64,000 nt of DNA from Macrobrachium rosenbergii. Its lineage: Eukaryota; Arthropoda; Malacostraca; Decapoda; Palaemonidae. Location of the stretch: assembly GCF_040412425.1 (NCBI RefSeq), contig NC_089788.1, positions 73,015,220-73,079,219 of the forward strand, given 5' to 3'. A model generated the notes under the pieces. It did not search any database. It saw nothing but the letters and a program-made list of their open reading frames with translations, and was not told the origin of the DNA. Made by a program: the position numbers and the translations under genes. Shown here piece after piece: positions 14,241-29,000 of the stretch (position 1 is its first letter; each line of letters opens with the position of its first letter).

Positions 14241-15061
14241 TGTATTATTCAATTTACGTAAATTTTACGGCCCTGCAGACCAAGAAGATATGTGCGTTTT
14301 GTGTGTGCTTATAGGGTGTGTATGAATGTATGTGTTTATGTATTTTTCCTGGAATAACGGGGTTGAAGCTAACAATATAATAATTTGGCTTAATCTAGAC
14401 TTCGTAAAACATATCAGTGGTGGCTTCAACAAGAATCGGAGTAAGTGAACACTGTTGCAATTATTTTCTCCCTTCCCAATTCAGTAATTAAGACTCCTTA
14501 AAGAACAAAGGCCACTGAAAGATTTCAGTGACCGCTTTCTCCTGTTCTTGAATAGTATAGATAACATAGCAGATAGAATAAAATAGATTGTCCCTAATAA
14601 TTTTATGTCTGCATGAAGCCTGTTAAAAATTACTTACGCAGTTCGAGGTTCTAAATGTTTAACTAGGTTTAACAGGTTTATATTTATAAAAATATATATA
14701 TATATGTTTATATATATATATATATATGTATGTGTTTATATATTTTTATATAAGGCGAAATTCAGTGCAGTGAACATTGTGTGTATTTCTCCCCATCAGT
14801 AATAAGATATCGGCCACTGAAAGATTTATATTTCCAGTTATAGTATATAGATATATAGATAGAATAAAATAATTGCTTAATTTTATGTTTGCATTCTGAG
14901 AAATTTATCACACAGTTCGTTCTAAATGTTTAAAGAATATATATATAGGATATATATATATCCTATATATATATATTATATATACTTTATTTATATAGGA
15001 CTATATATATAGTATTATATAGTATATAATATATATATATACATATATATATATGTGTGTA

Positions 15062-15095
<34 letters not shown>

Positions 15096-15135
15096 ATATA
15101 TATAATTATAATCATATTTGATTCATTTATATACC
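14091..15135. repeat. TA-rich stretch with two copies of dispersed repeat X
   Basis: TA tract at 14165-14238. Two related segments (about 14320-14680 and 14730-14935) share blocks such as tttctccc-cagtaat, ggccactgaaagattt and agatagaataaaat. A third copy is at about 19213-19400. All three begin beside a TA or TG tract. I see no coding potential and no known family. Confidence 0.55.
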
Positions 15136-16401
15136 ACAGGTGAAGAATAAGAGACGGGGTGTAGGTCCTGACCGGTTTCGACTTTATTTCCAAGGACTGA
15201 TACAGAGTATTAGAAGTCACAAATATATATATATACTACAGGAACAGTACTATGGAAATGGAAAATAATGGGTGCTTACCCTTTTTGGATGTCCTCATAC
15301 GAAGAAATAGTAATGGGTTTAAATATAGTGCGTATAGAAAACCTACTATTATTTCTTCCTATGTGCATTTCTATTCCGGACAAAACAACAAAGTTAGGAA
15401 ATCAGTGTTTTCATTTATGTTTATATTGATGAGGAAATAGATAAGATTAGGAATGCAGGCCAGAGATTGAAATATCCTGACAGTGTATTAAACAGTGCAT
15501 TAGAAGCGGCAAATAAGACTCTGTATCAAAACCAAAAAGAACCTTACAACACAAAAAAATTTGTTTGTACTGCCTTATAATAATAATGTGGAAGATATCC
15601 CCATCTTCTTAAGAATTTTGGTGTTAATGTCGCATTTAAGAACAATAAAACAATGAAACATGTACTTATCAAGAACTCTCTCGACCTTACCAAAGGGTGT
15701 GTTTATAAAATTCCACGTAAGTCTTGCGACAACTTTTATATTGGCCAGACGGGTAAAGCACTGGAAAAGAGAATACGCAGCATAAAAAATGTGTGAGAAA
15801 TGCACAGGGGAACAGTGGTATCTTTGTACGTGTTAGTGATAACAATCATGCTATCAACTGGGAAGGGGCAAAAAGGATTGTATATTCTAATAACGCACTG
15901 GAAAGGAACATCATTGAATCTAGCTTTATAGAAGAAAGTTACAACCATAATATGAATATCAGTCAAGGGATGTATAAACTTGATCCTTTAATATCAAAAG
16001 AAATTTGTAAATTGTTTAAATTTTGATGCATGGAAATAAGATTATCGTATTTGTAAACACACTACGGGGCAGCAGTGCTAATGAGTTTTCCAACCCCGCC
16101 TCCCTGACACCTGTCGGGTGTGAACGTGATGTTTCCTATGGTCGGTACGTTCATCAGTATTGTCCCCTGAGAGTACATTGTGACTTTTAGCCAGATGAGT
16201 TTTGAAGGCCACTCCTACCTTGACACCGGCCTGTGGGTGGATCTGTAGTCTCAAATGGTTGTGTATGTTTGCCAGTACTGTTCCTGTAGTATATATATAT
16301 TTGTGACTTCTAATACTCTGTATCAGTCCTTTGTCAATGGCTTGGAAATAAAGTCGAAACCAGTCAGGACCTACACCCCGTCTCTTATTTTTCACCTGTA
16401 G
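15136..16401 (+). mobile_element. Penelope-like element with inverted ends, degenerate
   Basis: The coding strand shows the end of a Penelope reverse transcriptase at 15252-15440 (NGCLPFLDVLIRRNSNGF, YRKPT, SSYVHFYSGQN). After a decayed linker comes a GIY-YIG endonuclease: VYKIPRKSCDNFYIGQTGKA at about 15700-15778, a one-base frameshift near 15779, and then SGIFVRVSDNNHAINWEGAK to a natural end at 16025. The ends are inverted: 15136-15250 is the reverse complement of 16275-16401. In the right end the GAAACC motif lies about 50 bases from the edge, and (TA)n follows. The upstream polymerase motifs are missing. It is non-functional as read. Confidence 0.85.
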
Positions 16402-16403
16402 TG

Positions 16404-16569
<166 letters not shown>

Positions 16570-16593
16570 ACTTATTCACAAGGCGCTTACGAT

Positions 16594-17517
<924 letters not shown>

Positions 17518-17544
17518 TGTGTTTTACTGTAATACAACAGTATA

Positions 17545-17725
17545 ATATGAAGATAAAAAAGCCCATAAAACATTGTATGAACTGCCTTACCTATGAATGT
17601 TTTATATATATACCCTTGTACCTATCATCTGTTCATATTTTACCAGTGAAGGGGGCTTAGAAGGGAGTGTTCGAAATATATGGTTAAAACGTTCATACAG
17701 TTGTTTTATGGGCCTTTTATGTATA
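17545..17725. mobile_element. Solo inverted ends of the 1814-2450 Penelope family
   Basis: Sequence from about 17625 (catattttaccagtgaa, then tcgaaatatatggtt, then gttttatgggcc) matches 2351-2440, the right end of the first Penelope fragment. Bases about 17548-17582 form the inverted counterpart. The coding region is absent. Confidence 0.65.
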
Positions 17726-17761
17726 TACACAGTATGTATGTGTATGTGTAAATACATATAA

Positions 17762-17764
<3 letters not shown>

Positions 17765-17811
<47 letters not shown>

Positions 17812-17830
17812 TGTATGTGTATATATATAA

Positions 17831-17901
<71 letters not shown>
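17765..17901. repeat. Compound (TA)n tracts
   Basis: Two TA runs (17765-17807 and 17838-17901) separated by GTATG/AAATATAT steps. Confidence 0.95.
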
Positions 17902-17902
<1 letters not shown>

Positions 17903-17905
17903 GTA

Positions 17906-18725
17906 TAAATGTAGTAAGATGATGGTTACAATAAAATTCAGTTCATCGACATTTTCTTGATTTGTTATGAAAGTGCAAAATGGCCCGGGGGCGAGGGGGG
18001 CGAGGTGGGCACGTTGCCTGTTCAGGCAGCTTCTCTTGAATCCTCCCACCAATCTCACACTCACGCTGTTTCACACCAACCCCACAAATACTAATAAAAA
18101 TTATGGGTTTTTCACAATTCTCACAAATAAATCCGTTTAACAGCATATTTCATCAGAAACTACTCATACGTAATATAATGAGTCTTGAGATGGAAGAACA
18201 AAAATAAATCTGTGTAGAGAGCTTTCGAGAATCTTTTCGATTCCAATTTCAGTCTCTCGATTTCCGAAAGCTCTCTGTAGGGATTTATTTTTCAAACGTA
18301 TTTGCACCCATACACAAAAGTGGATTTGTTTCTCCAATATATTTCATGTTCAAAATTATACAGAGGTCGATGGTACGTGATTGAAAATAAGATAGAAAGT
18401 GGTTGTCCGGGTTTGTTTCTAAATATACAGACAGAAGTGGCACTTCTTTTCACATATGTTCTTTATCACGAGTGAGTCGTCTCTGTAACAGGCGTAAAGT
18501 CAACGCCCTGTAGATCACCTGAGATTTAGTGGCTGTTCCGGTAATTGGGGCGGCGTCAAATGCCAGCAGAGGCCGTCGACCAGAAGGTTTGTTACCCCTT
18601 CAACTGCCCTCACAGCAAAGCGCTCTGTGTCTAGACTCTGTCATCAAAATGTGCACAACTTTTTGAGAGAAGGGTTTTTGTATTATTCAGTCATTTAGTT
18701 ATAAGCATACCCGCTTACAAAGATT
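17906..18725. other. Non-coding stretch with a short hairpin
   Basis: I find no gene. A G-rich run lies at 17980-18010. An inverted pair, agagagctttcg / cgaaagctctct, at about 18216-18281 could form a hairpin. Confidence 0.5.
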
Positions 18726-18769
18726 CATATGACAATTAGGACGCTATTGATATAAGAATTGTGTATGTA

Positions 18770-18842
18770 CATAATATACATATATATATTTCTATATATT
18801 ATGTATATTATATATAGATATATATATGATATAAATATACTG

Positions 18843-18910
<68 letters not shown>

Positions 18911-18916
18911 ATATAT

Positions 18917-18951
<35 letters not shown>

Positions 18952-19165
18952 GTGACTGGTACAATACATGCCAAATCAAAGTCCTTCAAAGAAGGGGTCT
19001 AATACAAATGGGAAAACAAGGCAGGAAGATATATGTATGTGATATGTACGGTATATATAAAAGCCAAATCAAAGACCTTCAAAGAAGGCATATATATAAA
19101 TATATATAAATGCTGAAAACAAGCACTGTTAAAAGAAGAACATATATATATATATAAATATATAT

Positions 19166-19210
<45 letters not shown>
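18770..19210. repeat. TA-rich cluster with a 26-base direct repeat
   Basis: TA tracts at about 18850-18895, 18900-18950 and 19140-19210. Between them, a block reading gccaaatcaaag-ccttcaaagaagg occurs at about 18970 and again at about 19062. Confidence 0.8.
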
Positions 19211-19212
<2 letters not shown>

Positions 19213-19225
<13 letters not shown>

Positions 19226-19400
19226 ATTTATGTATTTTCCCCTGGCAAGTTGAAATTCAGTGCAATAATGAAAATTGTTGCTGTCATTTTCTCCCTATCA
19301 GTAATAGCACCCCTCCGGCCACTGAACGCCCTCAGCTTTTTTTCTCCTGTTCCGAAAATTATAGGGAACTCTGATAGAAAAGAAAAAGATTTATTGAATT
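19213..19400. repeat. Dispersed repeat X, third copy
   Basis: Shares the blocks tttatgtattttcc-ctgg, aaattcagtgcaat, ttttctccct-tcagtaat and ggccactgaa with the copies near 14320 and 14730. It begins right after a TG tract. Confidence 0.6.
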
Positions 19401-19449
19401 TCTACGTGCGCGTGAGGCCTGGAAATATAACCTACGGAGTTCTGGTTGT

Positions 19450-19600
19450 GTAACAGGTGTGTTTAACACAAGGTATGTTACAGAGGTGTGTTTAACACAG
19501 GTGTATTTAACACTGATGTATTTTAACACAGGTGTATTTAACACTGATGTATTTTAACACAGGTGTATTTAACACTGATGTATTTGAACACAGGTGTAGA
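19450..19600. repeat. ~28-bp tandem repeat, about five units
   Basis: Units of the form aacacaggtgtatttaacac-tgatgtattt, with the first copies diverged. Confidence 0.85.
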
Positions 19601-19689
19601 GGACCCTGTCATTGCCATAAAGAAAGTTGCCTGTTAGGAAAATTTTGGCTCTTGGATTGTTTTTTCTGGGGAAATATATTTATCGTAGC

Positions 19690-20900
19690 ATTATCACTCA
19701 GAAGATGAACCCTATTCTCATGGAGCGACCCCACAGGGACCACTGACCTGAAATTTAAGCTTTCGAAGACCATGGCTTTGATTAGGGAGGATTAAGAGAA
19801 GGTAAAGGGAAATATATAAGGAAGAGATCCCACACTTATTAAAAAAGAAAAATAAATAAACAAATAAACTGACAGATGAAAATGTATTCAAATGCAAGGA
19901 GGCTAGTGGTAGGGTAGTGATACGTTGCATCTTCGCCTGAACTTCTGACGTTCCAGTCGCAGGACAATCTCTGGGAGGCCGTTCCACAGTTCAACGGTGT
20001 GTGGAATAAAGGACCTCCGGAACTGAGAAGTTCGACAGCGAGGCTAAACATTTACTGCATACTGGTGCTGCTGTTCAACGAATCTGGCTGCTCTCGGCTG
20101 ACAAAGGGATCAGGGATCAATTGTGAATGTGAAAGATTTCTGTTGAAATACAACTTATGAAAAAGTGACAGACAAGAGACCATCTGTCGATGGTCCAAAT
20201 CATGGCTGTTGCTATTGGGAAACAGAAAGCTGCCACCACGAGCCACTCTATATCTAAAAGAGATAACTCTCTGGCAGAAGCAGATGTCCACACCGGAGAA
20301 CAGTATTCTAGTAAATGAATTACAAGTGACCTGAAACAGGTTGCATTGATTTTATCATTTATAAACATATGATGCCTTACGAACCATACCTAACTTTCGT
20401 GCGGCATTTGCTGAAACTTTAATTAGATGTTTCTCAGCAGTTAGAGCTAGAATCCTTGAAGCTTCTGACCCATTCAGCAAAGTTCCTTCCACCTGAGGGG
20501 GAGGACGGGTGGGAAATCTGTACGGAATCTTTTAATCAATAGCGTTTTCGTTTTACTGGAGTTCAGCCTCATACCCCACCGACCACACCATTCACTGATC
20601 CGGTCCATGTCCCGAATGAGGCTGAGGGCAGCTCCAATTCTCATAAGTGGAGACTTTACTACACCCACAAGTGTTGCATCATCGGCATACTGAACAATCT
20701 TGTTTTCAATTCCAACAAACATATCACTTGCATGCACTAAAAATAACAGTGGACCAAGAACACTACCCTGTGGAACTCCAGACACAGTAGGTTGAGGATT
20801 TACATGTTCTTTCATAAGTTCCGTATATCCGGGGTTTCTGACGCCATTGAAGTTGTAAAATCGAAAACGCTCCTTTTCATTTTTATTTTTATTCATACTT
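19690..20900 (-). pseudogene. Non-LTR retrotransposon (LINE) polymerase remnant
   Basis: Reading the minus strand from 20896, the frame to 20474 contains QPTVSGVPQGSVLGPLLFLV and QYADDATLVGVV. These are the conserved reverse-transcriptase motifs of CR1/Jockey-type LINEs, including the catalytic YADD. Further 3' (lower coordinates), split frames carry LLEYCSPVWTSAS, FLFPNSNSHDLDHRQMVSCL and LFHKLYFNRNL, typical of the post-polymerase thumb region. Several frameshifts separate the pieces. The endonuclease part is missing. The 3' end near 19695 matches the fragment at 39985-40200. Inactive. Confidence 0.85.
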
Positions 20901-21088
20901 TTATTTGTTGCTTTGGTCGTGAGTGTAACGGGGTACTAAAATCAAATGGTAAAATAAGATTACTTAACGCTCGTTTTTGTCTTCTATGATTATTTACAAA
21001 TCGTTTTTGCCCTTGTTCTTCTGTGGTACCATTTTGCTTTGAGGTGCTTTCGATGTGAACGTTTTTGTATCCGAGCGTCTCCCGTTAG

Positions 21089-21121
<33 letters not shown>

Positions 21122-21420
21122 TTGTAAAATAATAATAATAATAATAATAATAATGATAATAATAATTTTTGTTTCAGCTCAGGGTCATGTACAATGATTA
21201 TACAAAGTAGAGACAGTACTATACACGAAACCTAGACACACGAGATAAAATGATATAAAAATGATAATCGGTAATATCCACAGTTACTGAAGCAGTAGCA
21301 AAAATAGCATTCATATGACAGTAATAACATATTAAGAATAATGGCTGTTCACGATACTTATTTGCTCCTTCCCTTTTCTCATTTGCTGAAGGTTCCCTCA
21401 GAGGTGTAGACGAATGAATC
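20901..21420. other. Upstream region of copy B with (GA)n and (AAT)n
   Basis: (GA)n at about 21090-21118 and (AAT)n at 21130-21166. The last ~65 bases before 21421 resemble the corresponding bases before 108 (ttttctcatttgct; ctcagaggtg; cgaatgaatc) and are probably 5' UTR or core promoter. I cannot fix a TATA box. Confidence 0.5.
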
Positions 21421-21540
21421 ATGAGACCTCCCCTGTGGACGTTGGCTGTCTGGTTACTTTCCATCCCTCCTGCCTCACCTAGTCACTTCAGAGGCGCCGT
21501 TATCATGATGAGACCGACAGGCTCCGGTTATGAGAGAGAG
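21421..21540 (+). CDS. Copy B exon 1: signal peptide and start of FRGAV module
   Basis: Forty residues beginning MRPPLWTLAVWLLSIPPASP, a signal peptide, then SHFRGAVIMMRPTGSGYERE. It ends at GAGAGAGAG|gtatat (donor at 21541), phase 0, exactly like exon 1 of copy A. It is one codon shorter than its paralogue. Joined to 23024 it gives YEREMEISFQIAWRRD. Confidence 0.8.
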
Positions 21541-23023
21541 GTATATATTTCGTTATGCCTAAAGTTTGGTCTTGGATGAGTGCGTCAGTCGTTTTCCAAA
21601 TTGACCTCCATGCCACTTTTCAGCCAAACAAAAAGTTTACTGAAGTACATAATTCATATATCACTATAATCCTTAAATCACTGGCTTGACGATGTTTAGT
21701 GATGAAATTGAGAAACACTACTTTTCTTCAGGTAAAACTGAGGTTTAATGAAAGTTATAACTTTTGAAAGACATATTTCACGAGGAGAGGTCGCAACATA
21801 GATGTTCACTCGATGACGGCTGGAACAGACTGACCAGTTTCCAGCCTTGTGACTGGCTGATCAATGGCCAATCAGGAGCGTCGTAGGAGGGGGTTAGATA
21901 TTAGATACATGGGTGATGTGATAATACCTGAACTAGAGTGTTTGAAGCTGTGTGTGCTCTTTTAAAGATAAATCACCTGTGCTAATGTGAGAATGATGCC
22001 GAAGTGTGGTCAGCAGTTTGAAACAGTTTCCTCAAGGTAACTCTGGGTGAATGATGAATAATGTCATGAATGATATAGCCTTAGATGAAGAAGTGGATAA
22101 CGTTGGTCAATAATAGTGACAAAACTGTGTCGTTAGTCAAAATGTGAAGTATTTGTGATGTCATGTTCTTCCAACTGTGCTCTTGACAAGTGTGCATAGT
22201 GAATGTTTCTCAGTCAACTACCATCAAAGAATCTTTCCTTGAATTTTATGACGCTCGCCCAGATTACCCTCAACCTTTTTGCCTTAGGGAAAACCATTTT
22301 TTAAATGCACATAACTTAAATTTACCAGGAATGTAATGGTCATTTTTCAAAATTGTATGAATTCTCCCTGAAAGTTACGAAAAGTGTCCCTATGCAACTA
22401 GTTTATAGGGGTTATGAAGGATGTGATAGAGAAGATAATTCAGTCGATTTTTATGAAGCATATTTTAGAATATAAGAATGTGAGATTCTTTTATACTGAT
22501 GGTTCCAAAGCCAGTGTTCCCATATGGCCTCAGATTTTTCAGCAGAACTGTTTAGAATTTTACCTGCCATTGAAACAATGGCTATAATTAATGAGGATAG
22601 TTGTACAGAGTGTTCAGACACTTAAAGTGTACTGGGAGAATTTGGCGTTTATAAATATGAATTTAACGCTACATACTGTACTAAATAATCAGGAATTACT
22701 TATTTACATTAAGTTTAAGATATGCTCTTATACGGCATAAGAAATTCTTTATCAGTGATTTTTTCATTATTCTTGCCATATTTACCCAATAGTGATTATT
22801 GTAAGAGTTATTTGGGGTTTATGTGATCAAAAAAAGGTTGTTTGGATGATCATCATGTGTATAGCGCTCTTTTACATAGGTTGTTCTGGTGTTATGAGGC
22901 ACTACTGTATAAGCACAACACCTAAAACTAAAATCCAAAACATTCATAAGAAAAACCAGTAGCAAGAGGTCATGTTTCTTTTGAAAATCTTTCAGTGTTA
23001 TTAATTTGAAATTTACATTTCAG
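21541..23023 (+). other. Intron 1 of copy B (about 1.48 kb)
   Basis: GT at 21541 and AG at 23022-23023. It is much shorter than the intron of copy A because it lacks the palindrome, the Penelope fragment and TA tracts. I see no gene inside. Confidence 0.75.
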
Positions 23024-26000
23024 ATGGAGATATCATTTCAAATTGCATGGCGGCGTGACTCCTTTTATACCATGTGTGATGAAGACACAATCAACTCTTT
23101 AGAAGAGTCATATGATACATTGTTATGCTGGGAAGGATGCGAAAGTGCCGATATTGGATTAACAATGGCATATTACTGCACTGGCTTCAGCCGTGAAGAA
23201 AACTGGTCATTTGGTGGACGAACCATGATAATGAATTTTACTGGATCTGGCAGTAGAGGTGTTTTGGTATTTGAGGGCGGTGACTGGTTGTCTCCAATTA
23301 ATGCAGGCTGGTACGTTGCAGTTTCCAACAGTCTTCTGAAAAGAAATGACACAGGGAAGATCAACTCAACACCTAGAGTTATCACAGCCCCTGTGATAAA
23401 GCTCAAGGAAAATTGTGCCCATAATATCTCATTTCCCATTAATGATCCTGATGGCGATGAAGTAAGGTGTCGTTGGGCTCAGGGATATGATGAGTGTGGT
23501 GGTGCTTGTGATGCATTCCCTAACGCTGTCTTGGATAACGAAACATGTGTCATTACATACGAGGCAAAGTTTGGTTCAGGCATATATGTTGCAGCCATCA
23601 TGATTGAAGATTTTATGCCTGGCTCAGACGAAGCCCTCAGTAGCATTTCTCTTCAGTTTGTGGTTAAAGTATATCCGTCAGATCAGTCATGCTTTGATAT
23701 GCCCCACTTCATTAACCCAACACTGCTTTCTGGTTCATGCGTTGCAGTCCCTCAAGACACTGTTTTCTCTACTCAGCTTATTGCAAAAAGTGACAGGGAA
23801 GATGCAGACATAACTGAAATATTGACTGTATCTCCTGAAGGCTTTATGAAATCTCCCATGTATTTTGCTCCAGATTTACACGCTTTTTTTGTGAACATAT
23901 CATGGTCTCCAAGTGCTGACCAGATGAATCGAAGTCATTCCTTTTGTTTTACTGCAGTTGACTCATTTGGTGATACAGGCATTCAGAATTGTATTACGTT
24001 AATGGTAGGCACCAAACAACCATCAATCATATCTGTGAACATAAATCAGGATTCCTTTGGTATCTATGAGATCGTCCTAGAATTTGATCATCCCATCCAG
24101 TATCCAGCTACTGTACAGGAGGTGAACTTTAAAGATTATGAAACAAATTCATCACTATATCGTATTATTATAGTGGAATCAAAACAAGTGACCTTGACTC
24201 AGCCTCACACTTTAATTATTTACCCTCACTTTAACTTTCCAGAAAACAGAAAGGTGTTTATGGAAATAGACAGAAGCATTGTGGTTAGTCCAGAAGGATG
24301 TAACCCAGGAAATGAGGAAATCAGAGATAAGAATTTCGTAAGTTTTATACCTCATGATTTAAGACCTCCAGTAGCAACCTTTATAGATGCCCCATCCAGA
24401 ACCAGAGAAAATGTTACCTTTACTTGGACAACTGATGAACCAGCAAGGAGTATCTGCAGTTTAGACAACTTGGAACTTGTTGATTGTTCAAGTGGCATAT
24501 TTAATGCTGAGAACCTCAAAGAAGGTAAACATACATTACTTATAGAGTACAGTGACAATTCTAACAATTCTGCTAACACATCACATACTTTCTATGTTGA
24601 CTTAACAGCCCCCAGCATTATCTTTGAAAATGCTCCTGCGGCAGTTAGTAATGAGGTTAATTTCAATTTTGTTTTTTCATGTGGTGAACCAGAGAATGAT
24701 TGTATTTTCTACTGTGATTTTCACAAAAATTTCTCCAAAGACACAAATTTTTCTCTGTGTTTTGGGAATTCATTTTCCACTCCAACACTGGAGAATGAAG
24801 CTGCATACGATCTCTCTGTATATGCAGTAGATTCTGTTGAAAATGTTGGTAAAAGTTTTACTTACCACTGGGTTGTAGATCTTGTAAGCCCTACAATACT
24901 TGCTAATGATAGCAGTGTTGAATGTTCTTCCTATATGGAGGGCCTCTTAAGCACTGCCATTGTAACAGATAATATGGACCCTAATCCAGATGTTTCATAC
25001 ACAGATGACAATGATCCTTGTGTTATAACTCGTACATGGAAGGCTACTGACCATGCAGGAAACACTGCTTTGTTGGAACAGAAAGTATTGCTGTTATTCG
25101 ACCCTTCTTTGTCAGTGTTACCTTCCATATTTGTTACATGTTCAGACACAATTAATGGAAAAGAGTTTGTTCCGACAGACACAGCCACAGCCCCCAATCC
25201 ATGCGGGAGACCTTTAGATTTATCTTATACTGACTATTCTGGCACTCCAGTCTGTCCAGGGCATTTTAATCGAACGTGGACACTTAATGATACTTGTAGT
25301 GGACTGCACATTCAGCAAGAGCAGATCATAAATCTTTACAGCTCTTGTCCAGGAGATGCATGTGGCCAAAATTACTCAGAACCTCATGGATCCTGTTATC
25401 GAGGCAAATGCCTTTGCAGTCGACCATGGCATGGAGATTCATGTGGTATCCTCATTCAGGAACCTATTTTTAAGCCAGTGATGTTCCAGTCTCTTCTAGA
25501 GTATCAAGACTATGAAACCAACATAATTCTCTTGCAAGGAACTGAGCCTGTTACGCTCAGTCTTATATCTGCTCCTGAAAGAACTCGGCTAGAACATTCA
25601 ACCAGAAGACTGATACTTCAGAAAGCCCCAGCAGGAAATTTAACTTTCACTTTATCAGCTACAAATGAAGTTGGGATGGATGAGATAACAGTGAATGCAA
25701 TAGTAAATACCACATATTCACCTTCTTTAAATCTGTTGAGTAAAACACAGTTTCTGAAAGATGAGCCTGTACCTCTGAGTGGGTCCGTATCCTACGAAGG
25801 TGAGAGTCCTATCAGGGACACACTTAATGGGCGTGTTCCAGTGGTAATTGATATTGAAAATCCTTCCTTTGCAAAGAGCCAGATGATTGAAATTTTCACT
25901 GATCAAAATGGACAATTTTCTTTCCCTTATAATCCAGGATCACTGTTATATGGAAAGTTTAAAGCATCTGCTAGACACCCTTCTAAGCCCAAAGGAGCAC

Positions 26001-29000
26001 CCCAAGTTGAATGGGAAATACCTGGCATGAGCACACTTTATAAATCAGTATCTTTGTATGGAGAGACCAATGGTACTTACAAGAACTTTTATTCAAATGT
26101 AACTGTCTTGTTTAATGACGGTGGTTCAGATCTCCATCAGATTCAAGGAAAGTTTGGTCCAAATGAGTATGTCCATGTGATTGTTACTTTTGGTAAACAA
26201 GAGGGGTTAGTTGGCACCTTTGAGTACGGAAGCCAAATTGCCCTAAACATAGATCTTGAAACAAGTGGACCAGCATATTTAAAATTTCCCATAGTGGTGG
26301 AATCACAAGAAAATGTCAAACTTTTAATCACTGTAGAAGTAGATATCAGGCAAGTTCTTCCCATTTTTCAAATTGATCCACCAAACGTGGAAACTGCAGT
26401 CTGCATTGGATGTCAAAAAATGATTGAGTTTAAGGTTACAAATCTGGGAAAAACTAGTGCTGATAATGTCAGCCTGATAGTTCCCGATTCTTCTTATTTC
26501 ACAGTTTCTGATTTCCTTGTAAGAGAAAATAGCAGAAGTAATCTTGGCAGTCAGGAAACAGCCAAAGCCTCAGTACTTATTACAATACCAGGAGACAAAT
26601 CCCTTGGAATGATATCTGGAAGCTTTCTTGTTAACAGCATATCTGCAAGAAAAGAGGTGCCGTTTTCCATACTCGTCACCTCAGACAATATTGTGAATTT
26701 GACAATAGAAGTTGAAGATGAATATACATACTTTGCTAAAGGAAGGCCCTTAGTTGCAGATGCGACAGTAACTCTTACCAGTAGCAGGCTCAACATTCAA
26801 CTTGAAGGGTCAACTTCAGGAAACAACGGCAGTGTCACTTTCTTTAATGTACAAGAAGAAATGTATGAAATTGTTGTTGAAGCCCCAGACCATAAAGGAA
26901 AGAAGGAAATAATTATACCATCAGCCATCACTCCTACCATTACTATCTTCATTGAGAGAGAGGCAGTTACAATTAAATGGACAGTTACTCAAACTGATGT
27001 CGAAGATGTTTATGATATTACCCTTGAAGCTGATTATAAAGTAAATGTCCCAATGCCTGTTGTTAGCATAACACCAAATATGATAGATGTCGAAGATTAT
27101 GAATTGGGTTTAAAAGATACTATAGAATTTAATGTCACAAACCATGGACTTATTAGAGCAGATAGTGTACAGATCAGTTTACCTTCAGAGCATCCATCTT
27201 TAATGTTTGAATTTTTAAGTGAGGTTCCAGAAAGTGTTGAAGCAAAGCAGTCAGTCAAAATCCAGGTTGGAGTAAGTCAGAGACAAAGACAGAAAAGATC
27301 GACAACCTGTACTCTGACATTTTTAATTTCACTTCATTATGGATTCATATGTGGTGAATTTCAAAGTAGAACCGTTCCTGTTTTACTGTCAGGAAAATAT
27401 TCTGTTCTGTGTCAGCCATCCACTACAACAGATGGACCAGATTGGTCAGGTGTAACATATGATCCAAGTGGAACAGGTAGACCAGTTGGACCAGGTGGAT
27501 TTTTTGATTTTCAGGGTTTTGTTGTGTCTGTAGATACTTCACATTTTTGTGATGAATGTCTTTCAGAAGTTTTTGATTGTATTCCTTTTCAGAAGCTGTT
27601 TAAGAAACTTTTTAGAAAGGTGTTCAAAAAATATTTTCCACATGTAAAGGATACATCCTCTGATAAATACGCCGATTCAATTTTCTCTATAACCAAATGT
27701 ACCATCGACCATTTAGATATGAATAACATTGTGGATGCTGTGAAGTATTTGATGTGCATGGCTTTTGATGTTGAGGATGTATTCGACCTAACTCCTACCT
27801 GCATTGATAATGTGATTTATGAATGTGTTTATAAAAGTATCAAGATCAGTAAAAGGGAAGTTTCACAAGATGTTTTGATTAAGAAAATAAGGAATTTTGT
27901 TATATCTTTTTCTGGTATCATTTCAAGCATCCGGGCACTTGAAGAAATTTTTGGAGATGAACTCTGGTTACGGAATGGGAATTCATCCTGGGTAAATAAC
28001 GTTCTTATACCTGTGTTTCAAGATTCCAGTGAGCTTGGAATCTTTGTCTCCTCACAAGAACTGCAAAACATGAAGGACAGCATATTTTCTGATGGTATTA
28101 ATTGGGATGATAAGGAAAAACTTGTGCAACGTTTCAACACAACTCTTGCAAATTGGCAGAATGGAAATCTAGAGCCTGTTGATGGCAGTGAGAATATGAT
28201 ATCGTATTCACTCTTGGAAAAATACCTCCACAACATAAGTGCCATTGATAAAATGACCAAAGACCGAGGGTTTTCTTCTTATGTGGAAGCATTTAAATAC
28301 GATTATGATGCATTATCTCAGATTGAGGACATTAATGAAGAGGAGGGGGTGTGCGCTGTTGTGCGGATACAGATTAAGCAGAGAGCAACTTTAGTACGTG
28401 AAGGGTTTACTGCTACTCTCGAGATTGAAAATAAGGAGAAAGCAAATCTGGAGAACATACATGTCCAGATTATTATCACTAACAAAGAAACATTTGAGGT
28501 TGCAACAGAAAAATTTGCTATTGGGAAACCAACTTTAAGTGGGCCCTTAAGTGGGACAGATGGAAATGGAACTCTCCCAGCAGAGTCTAGTGGAACGTCC
28601 AAGTGGCTCATCATTCCATATTCGGAGGCTGCTCCAACTAAGGATGAAGTATATGATATTGGAGGTAAACTTTCATATACAAGTGACGGCAACCAAGTTG
28701 AGATTCCGTTTCTTCCTACATCTGTAACAGTGCATCCAGATCCATCTCTGGTGGTTCATTACTTCTGGGAGAAACACGTCATTTCTGATGACCCTTTCAC
28801 AGATGAGGTTGAACCTGCTGAACCTTTTTCTCTGGGTGTAATGATAAAAAATGAAGGATTTGGAACAACGTATAGCCTGAAGATAACATCCTCCCAGCCA
28901 AAGATCATCGAAAATGAGAAGGGACTACAAATATCTTTTCAAATGATTAGCAGCATGCTTGGTAATGAGAAAATAGAACCATCTCTTACAGTCAACTTTG

